Source: JAICXG01 sp036494545 (GTDB taxonomy: Bacteria; Verrucomicrobiota; Verrucomicrobiia; Chthoniobacterales; UBA10450). From it: a DNA stretch of 64,000 nucleotides. Below, piece after piece: positions 61,289 through 64,000 of this stretch (position 1 is its first letter; the number at the start of each line of letters is the position of its first letter). A model generated the notes under the pieces. The model was not told where the DNA came from, did no database searches, and saw nothing but the letters and a program-made list of their open reading frames with translations. The stretch is from the NCBI GenBank assembly GCA_036494545.1, contig DASXOB010000007.1:372001-436000 (forward strand), in the 5' to 3' direction. The translations under genes were made by a program, and so were the position numbers.

Positions 61289-62509
61289 GTGAGCGCGAGC
61301 GCAGTCGGTCCTGGAATGGTCGTTGTGGTCGGCGGAGGCCCGGCTGGTTTGCGTGCTGCGGAAATAGCGGCGGCGCAAGGTGTACGGGTGGTGCTTTGCG
61401 ACTCCCAGCCGGCTGTGGGAAGAAAGTTTCTGATTGCTGGCCGTGGCGGTTTGAACCTGACCCATAGCGAGCCGGTGGAAAATTTCCCTGCGCGTTATCG
61501 GTCGGAACCACAGCGTTGGGAGGATCTGTTGCGTGAATTTGGACCGGAAGCTCTCCGTCGCTGGGCGCACGACCTGGAGGTAGAAACCTACGTTGGGACG
61601 AGCAAGCGCGTCTTTCCACGCGGGCAAAAGGCGGCCGCGCTACTTCGCGCGTGGACACAGCGGTTACAGCGAGCCGGGGTCGAAATTCGGAACCGAGCGC
61701 GCCTCATTTGCCTAACGAACCGTGCGCCTTACTGGCAGCTTCAGTTTGCAGGCAATGAGCCAATTCTTGCCGCCGCGGTTGTTCTCGCATTTGGCGGCGC
61801 CTCTTGGCCCGACACTGGATCGGATGGACGATGGCCTGCGTTGCTCATGTCGCATGGAATCGAAATCGCGCCGTTTGTGGCGGCGAACTGCGGTTGGAAC
61901 GTCGCTTGGCTAGCCGCGATTCGGGAACGAGCAGAAGGATTGCCCCTCAAGAACCTCAGCGTCCGCGCCGGCCAGGAGGTGGTTTCGGGCGAGCTTCTAA
62001 TCACTCGCTATGGCTTGGAGGGCGGGGCAATTTATCGCCTCGGTCCGATCCTCCGTGCCATGAAGTCGCCCGAGCTCCAGGTCGATTTCAAACCACAGGT
62101 GAGCGCGGAAGCATTGCAAGCCCGCGCCTCGAATTTCAGGATGCCTAACGAATGGTTCGATGCTTGGAAACTCAGTCCCGGGACCCGGGTGCTCTTGCAG
62201 ACCTATTTCCCTAACGAGTGCCTCAAGCGGGAGGCAGCCCTCGCCCGGGTAAAGGAGTTCCCGCTGCGCCTGCAGGGCCCGCGTCCGATTGCAGAGGCAA
62301 TCTCGAGCGCGGGCGGTGTCTTATGGAAGGAGCTGGATGATGAGCTCATGCTGCGCAAAATGCCGGGCGTATTTCTGGCTGGGGAGATGATCGATTGGGA
62401 AGCGCCCACCGGGGGCTATCTGCTCCAGGGATGTTTTTCGACCGGCACAAAAGCAGGTCGGAGCGCGGCCGATTATTCTCGGCGAGTCCTCACGGTCCAA
62501 CGACAATAA
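61289..62509 (+). CDS. HI0933/BaiN-like flavoprotein (TIGR03862-type)
   Basis: The 406-residue protein starts with GTG and has the FAD motif VVVVGGGPAGLRAAEIAAAQG, KFLIAGRGGLNLTHSEP, and a C-terminal block FLAGEMIDWEAPTGGYLLQGC. It is of the HI0933 family of NAD(P)/FAD oxidoreductases. The alternative ATG at 61316 removes nine residues. The substrate is unknown. A 143-bp gap upstream holds one repeat copy (61232-61240), and three more GCCTAACG-type copies lie within or just after the gene (61710, 62143, 62550). Confidence 0.85.
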   Translation: MSASAVGPGMVVVVGGGPAGLRAAEIAAAQGVRVVLCDSQPAVGRKFLIAGRGGLNLTHSEPVENFPARYRSEPQRWEDLLREFGPEALRRWAHDLEVETYVGTSKRVFPRGQKAAALLRAWTQRLQRAGVEIRNRARLICLTNRAPYWQLQFAGNEPILAAAVVLAFGGASWPDTGSDGRWPALLMSHGIEIAPFVAANCGWNVAWLAAIRERAEGLPLKNLSVRAGQEVVSGELLITRYGLEGGAIYRLGPILRAMKSPELQVDFKPQVSAEALQARASNFRMPNEWFDAWKLSPGTRVLLQTYFPNECLKREAALARVKEFPLRLQGPRPIAEAISSAGGVLWKELDDELMLRKMPGVFLAGEMIDWEAPTGGYLLQGCFSTGTKAGRSAADYSRRVLTVQRQ

Positions 62510-62563
62510 TCTCTCGCCGAGCGACGGCGGAGATTGCCACCCAACGAGAGCCTAACGACACGC

Positions 62564-63052
62564 CTATCCGACCCAGCTCTTCCAGCGTTTTCGCAGCGGT
62601 TTGACGTAGTCGTCCACATCCACGTCCTTTACCCGCTCGATGCCTTCCTTCACTGCTTCGGCGGAATCAGCATAGCCGCGTTTCACGGTTTTCATGAAAC
62701 CCGGTAGAAAAGCCGGCGTAATTGAGCTCCAGTCAAACTCCCGTAGAGCCCGCTTGAGCGAGACTGAGGGCTCCTCGGGTCGCGAGGAATAACGAATTGC
62801 CAGTCCGATCGCCAGGCCCAGGGCGAGCGCGCCAAGGACGGTCGGCACCGGATTTTCCCGCAGGAAAAACTCTGTTCGCTCCCGCACGACGACTGCCTTC
62901 TGGCGGGTCTGACCCCAGGTATCGGAAGCGGCCTGCGAAAACTTGCGCGCCCCTTCACTCAAACGCTCCTGCGCACTGCGCGCGGGCAAATCATGACCAA
63001 ACTCGGTTTCCGACATCGGATCGTTCAAATTGTCTCCGTTCGAATCTTTCAT
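62564..63052 (-). CDS. DUF883/ElaB-like single-pass membrane protein
   Basis: From ATG 63052 (MKDSNGDNLNDPMSETE) the 162-residue protein has a helical N-terminus (ARSAQERLSEGARKFSQAAS, RERTEFFLRENPVPT), one TM helix (VLGALALGLAIGLAIRYSS) and a helical tail. The FLRENPVP.. followed by TM pattern is that of ElaB/YqjD (DUF883) proteins, which sit in the inner membrane and bind ribosomes in stationary phase in E. coli. The C-terminal half differs. It faces a stress-type gene on the other strand. Confidence 0.65.
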   Translation of the reverse strand: MKDSNGDNLNDPMSETEFGHDLPARSAQERLSEGARKFSQAASDTWGQTRQKAVVVRERTEFFLRENPVPTVLGALALGLAIGLAIRYSSRPEEPSVSLKRALREFDWSSITPAFLPGFMKTVKRGYADSAEAVKEGIERVKDVDVDDYVKPLRKRWKSWVG

Positions 63053-63174
63053 ATCTTTAGTTTCGCACGGAACGGTGGTTTTGCGCCCTTCAATTCGCAA
63101 GGTTTGAAAGAGGCGGCATCCATCCGCATGTTCGAGCACGAAGCAGGTTTGAATAGAAACCCAGGAGGTAAATC

Positions 63175-63522
63175 ATGGCCGACGAAACGACGAGCAAGAG
63201 CGACGAGGCGGCTAAGCTGAATCTGGCCGCAGAAGAAGCTTATTGGCGGGAACATCACGCCGCGCAGCCGCACGCGACCAAAGAAACAACTTATGAACAT
63301 TTTGCCCCGGCCTATCGCGTCGGCGCGGAGGCGGCAGCCAAATATCCCGGCAAGGCGTTTGACGAAATCGAGGACGAGATCGCCCTTGATTACGAAAAGC
63401 ATCAAGTCGGCTCCGCGTTGCCTTGGGATCACGTGCGCGGCGCGTCGAAGGCTGCCTGGTCAAGGTTGAGCGGCGTGACTTCGCCGCGCGATCCGTCACG
63501 CGGAATGCGCGGCGGTATCTAG
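63175..63522 (+). CDS. Small hydrophilic protein with consensus ribosome site, unknown
   Basis: The 115-residue protein (MADETTSKSDEAAKLNLAAE) is highly charged with an aromatic centre (EAYWREHHAAQPHATKETTY, YEHFAPAYRVG). It lacks signal peptide and TM. A perfect AGGAGG lies at 63163-63168, 6 bp before the ATG, unlike most genes in the window, which suggests strong translation. Similar small proteins accompany stress or desiccation responses in soil bacteria; I do not recognise a defined family. It diverges from the DUF883-like gene with a 122-bp gap. Confidence 0.7.
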   Translation: MADETTSKSDEAAKLNLAAEEAYWREHHAAQPHATKETTYEHFAPAYRVGAEAAAKYPGKAFDEIEDEIALDYEKHQVGSALPWDHVRGASKAAWSRLSGVTSPRDPSRGMRGGI

Positions 63523-63557
63523 TTTCGATCCCTCACGTTGGGCGAGGGGTCTTCGCG

Positions 63558-64000
63558 TCACCTCCATTCATGTTTCGGATAGCGGCGCTGGAGCTCCTGT
63601 TTGATTTTGGGATAACTATCGCGCCAGAAAATCGTCAAATCGTCGGTGATCTGGATGGGCCGATGATTCGGCGCCAGCACTTCGATCCGCAACGGGAAAC
63701 GTCCCGGCCCGATCGTTAGGCGATCATTTATGCCGTACAGGTCCTGAATCCGCGCCGCAATGGTTGGCGGCTTGCTCGGGCCGTAAACAATTTTGGCATT
63801 CCGCCCGTTAGGTAGTTTGATCCGCTCGGGTGTGTAGCTATCGAGCGCCGCATGTTGGGCCTCGCTCAGCCACGTCCGCAGGACGTGGACAACCGGCCGC
63901 TCTTTGATCTCTTTGTAGCTCGTCGCGCCCTGGCAAATCTGCTCGATCAAGAGCAAGCGATCGCCTTCGCCGATGGGCGGCAGTTCCAGCTCGGGAAAGG
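63558..64000 (-). CDS. hrpB: ATP-dependent helicase HrpB, C-terminal part (cut by window edge)
   Basis: The frame stays open to the right edge and so is the 3' end of a longer gene. The visible part reads LPPIGEGDRLLLIEQICQ and later GPGRFPLRIEVLAPNHRPI, DLTIFWRDSYPKIKQELQRR, which is the HrpB C-terminal domain. HrpB is a DEAH-box helicase of uncertain role. The helicase core lies outside the window. One TCGTTAGGC copy (63713-63721) and a near match (CGTTAGGT, about 63807) are inside. Confidence 0.85.
   Translation of the reverse strand, partial: FPELELPPIGEGDRLLLIEQICQGATSYKEIKERPVVHVLRTWLSEAQHAALDSYTPERIKLPNGRNAKIVYGPSKPPTIAARIQDLYGINDRLTIGPGRFPLRIEVLAPNHRPIQITDDLTIFWRDSYPKIKQELQRRYPKHEWR

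Larger units (their letters stand above)
3351..63722. repeat. Dispersed TCGTTAGGC / GCCTAACGA motif, 49 core copies
   Basis: Hand-counted starts of the 8-mer CGTTAGGC or its complement: 3352, 5157, 5923, 15214, 15364, 15708, 15945, 16432, 16819, 22318, 24465, 24808, 35612, 36845, 37759, 39531, 39795, 41145, 41185, 41455, 42881, 43417, 45216, 46229, 47526, 47919, 48333, 48368, 49214, 49753, 49919, 49990, 51903, 52215, 52616, 53689, 54301, 55716, 55888, 56247, 57806, 58855, 59688, 59859, 61233, 61710, 62143, 62550, 63714. All but five (15708, 24465, 49990, 54301, 59859) carry the leading T. About 29 are in plus and 20 in minus orientation, without a switch at the origin. At least six TCGTTAGGG variants exist (for example 21903, 38160, 62219). 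Both coding and intergenic sites occur. Confidence 0.9.

Noticed and set aside
61168..61467. Frame between the MOSC gene and the flavoprotein.
   Set aside because: It overlaps the flavoprotein FAD-motif region in another frame and shows no protein pattern.
3352..63721. TTAGGC resembles the nematode telomere repeat.
   Set aside because: Copies are single, dispersed, embedded in bacterial genes and share extra flanking bases (TCG); there is no tandem array.
1..64000. CRISPR array, prophage or transposase.
   Set aside because: No regularly spaced repeats, phage structural proteins or transposase motifs were seen on either strand.

Overview
The window reads as a piece of a chromosome from a GC-rich Gram-negative soil bacterium, most likely of the Verrucomicrobia (Chthoniobacter/Udaeobacter-like). 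This is inferred from protein style, the mixture of genes and weak Shine-Dalgarno usage, not from a marker gene. It carries dnaA and dnaN with a 540-bp candidate replication origin (55.25-55.79 kb). No rRNA, tRNA, CRISPR array or transposase gene was seen.

Layout. 0-3.4 kb: end of a surface-glycan type cluster (radical SAM/SPASM, SAM methyltransferase, acyltransferase). 3.4-6.5 kb: ribBA-ribH-nusB and a LuxR-type regulator whose receiver has lost its phosphorylation residues. 6.8-14.7 kb: an accessory block of eleven same-strand reading frames: HELLE metalloprotease-like protein, class 3 lipase, two lipoproteins, two small ORFs, two orphan membrane proteins, an M15 peptidase, a GH75 chitosanase-like protein and a secreted orphan. 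15.0-17.1 kb: ligA. 17.1-20.1 kb: a stress operon of membrane Zn-protease, ECF sigma, membrane anti-sigma and an HtrA-like protein lacking all three catalytic residues. 20.2-27.2 kb: M24 peptidase, a large TerB/FHA/ABCG transporter and ftsH. 27.4-35 kb: HPF, host-attachment-like protein, glgX, a secreted orphan, an NtrC-type regulator and an amidohydrolase. 35-45.7 kb: CbiX/GAF/DR2241-like set, PBP2, uvrC, a flavoprotein reductase, folD, an LPLAT acyltransferase, ubiX and xylulokinase. 45.8-64 kb: glyoxalase, a D,D-carboxypeptidase, a BioF-like enzyme, MTA phosphorylase, miaB, a GT9 glycosyltransferase, dnaN/dnaA/oriC, rho, yebC, a second ECF sigma/anti-sigma pair, MOSC, a flavoprotein, small stress-type proteins and the 3' end of hrpB.

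The most striking signal is not a gene. The 9-mer TCGTTAGGC (either strand) recurs far beyond chance: 49 hand-counted copies of the 8-mer CGTTAGGC, 44 of them with the leading T, against about two expected for an 8-mer. It sits in all kinds of reading frames, supplies the stop codon of three genes, and forms an inverted pair at one gene end. It is dense from 35.6 kb to the right edge (37 copies in 28 kb) and absent from the 6-15 kb accessory block and from 24.8-35.6 kb. It behaves like a DNA-uptake-type genomic signature; that role is inference.

Other points are a pseudo-protease embedded in a sigma/anti-sigma operon, an aspartate-less receiver, a BioF-like enzyme with Asp-to-Asn at the PLP-binding position, and a split DR2241-like gene set. 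All positions were read by eye from the sequence; no search or structure prediction was run.
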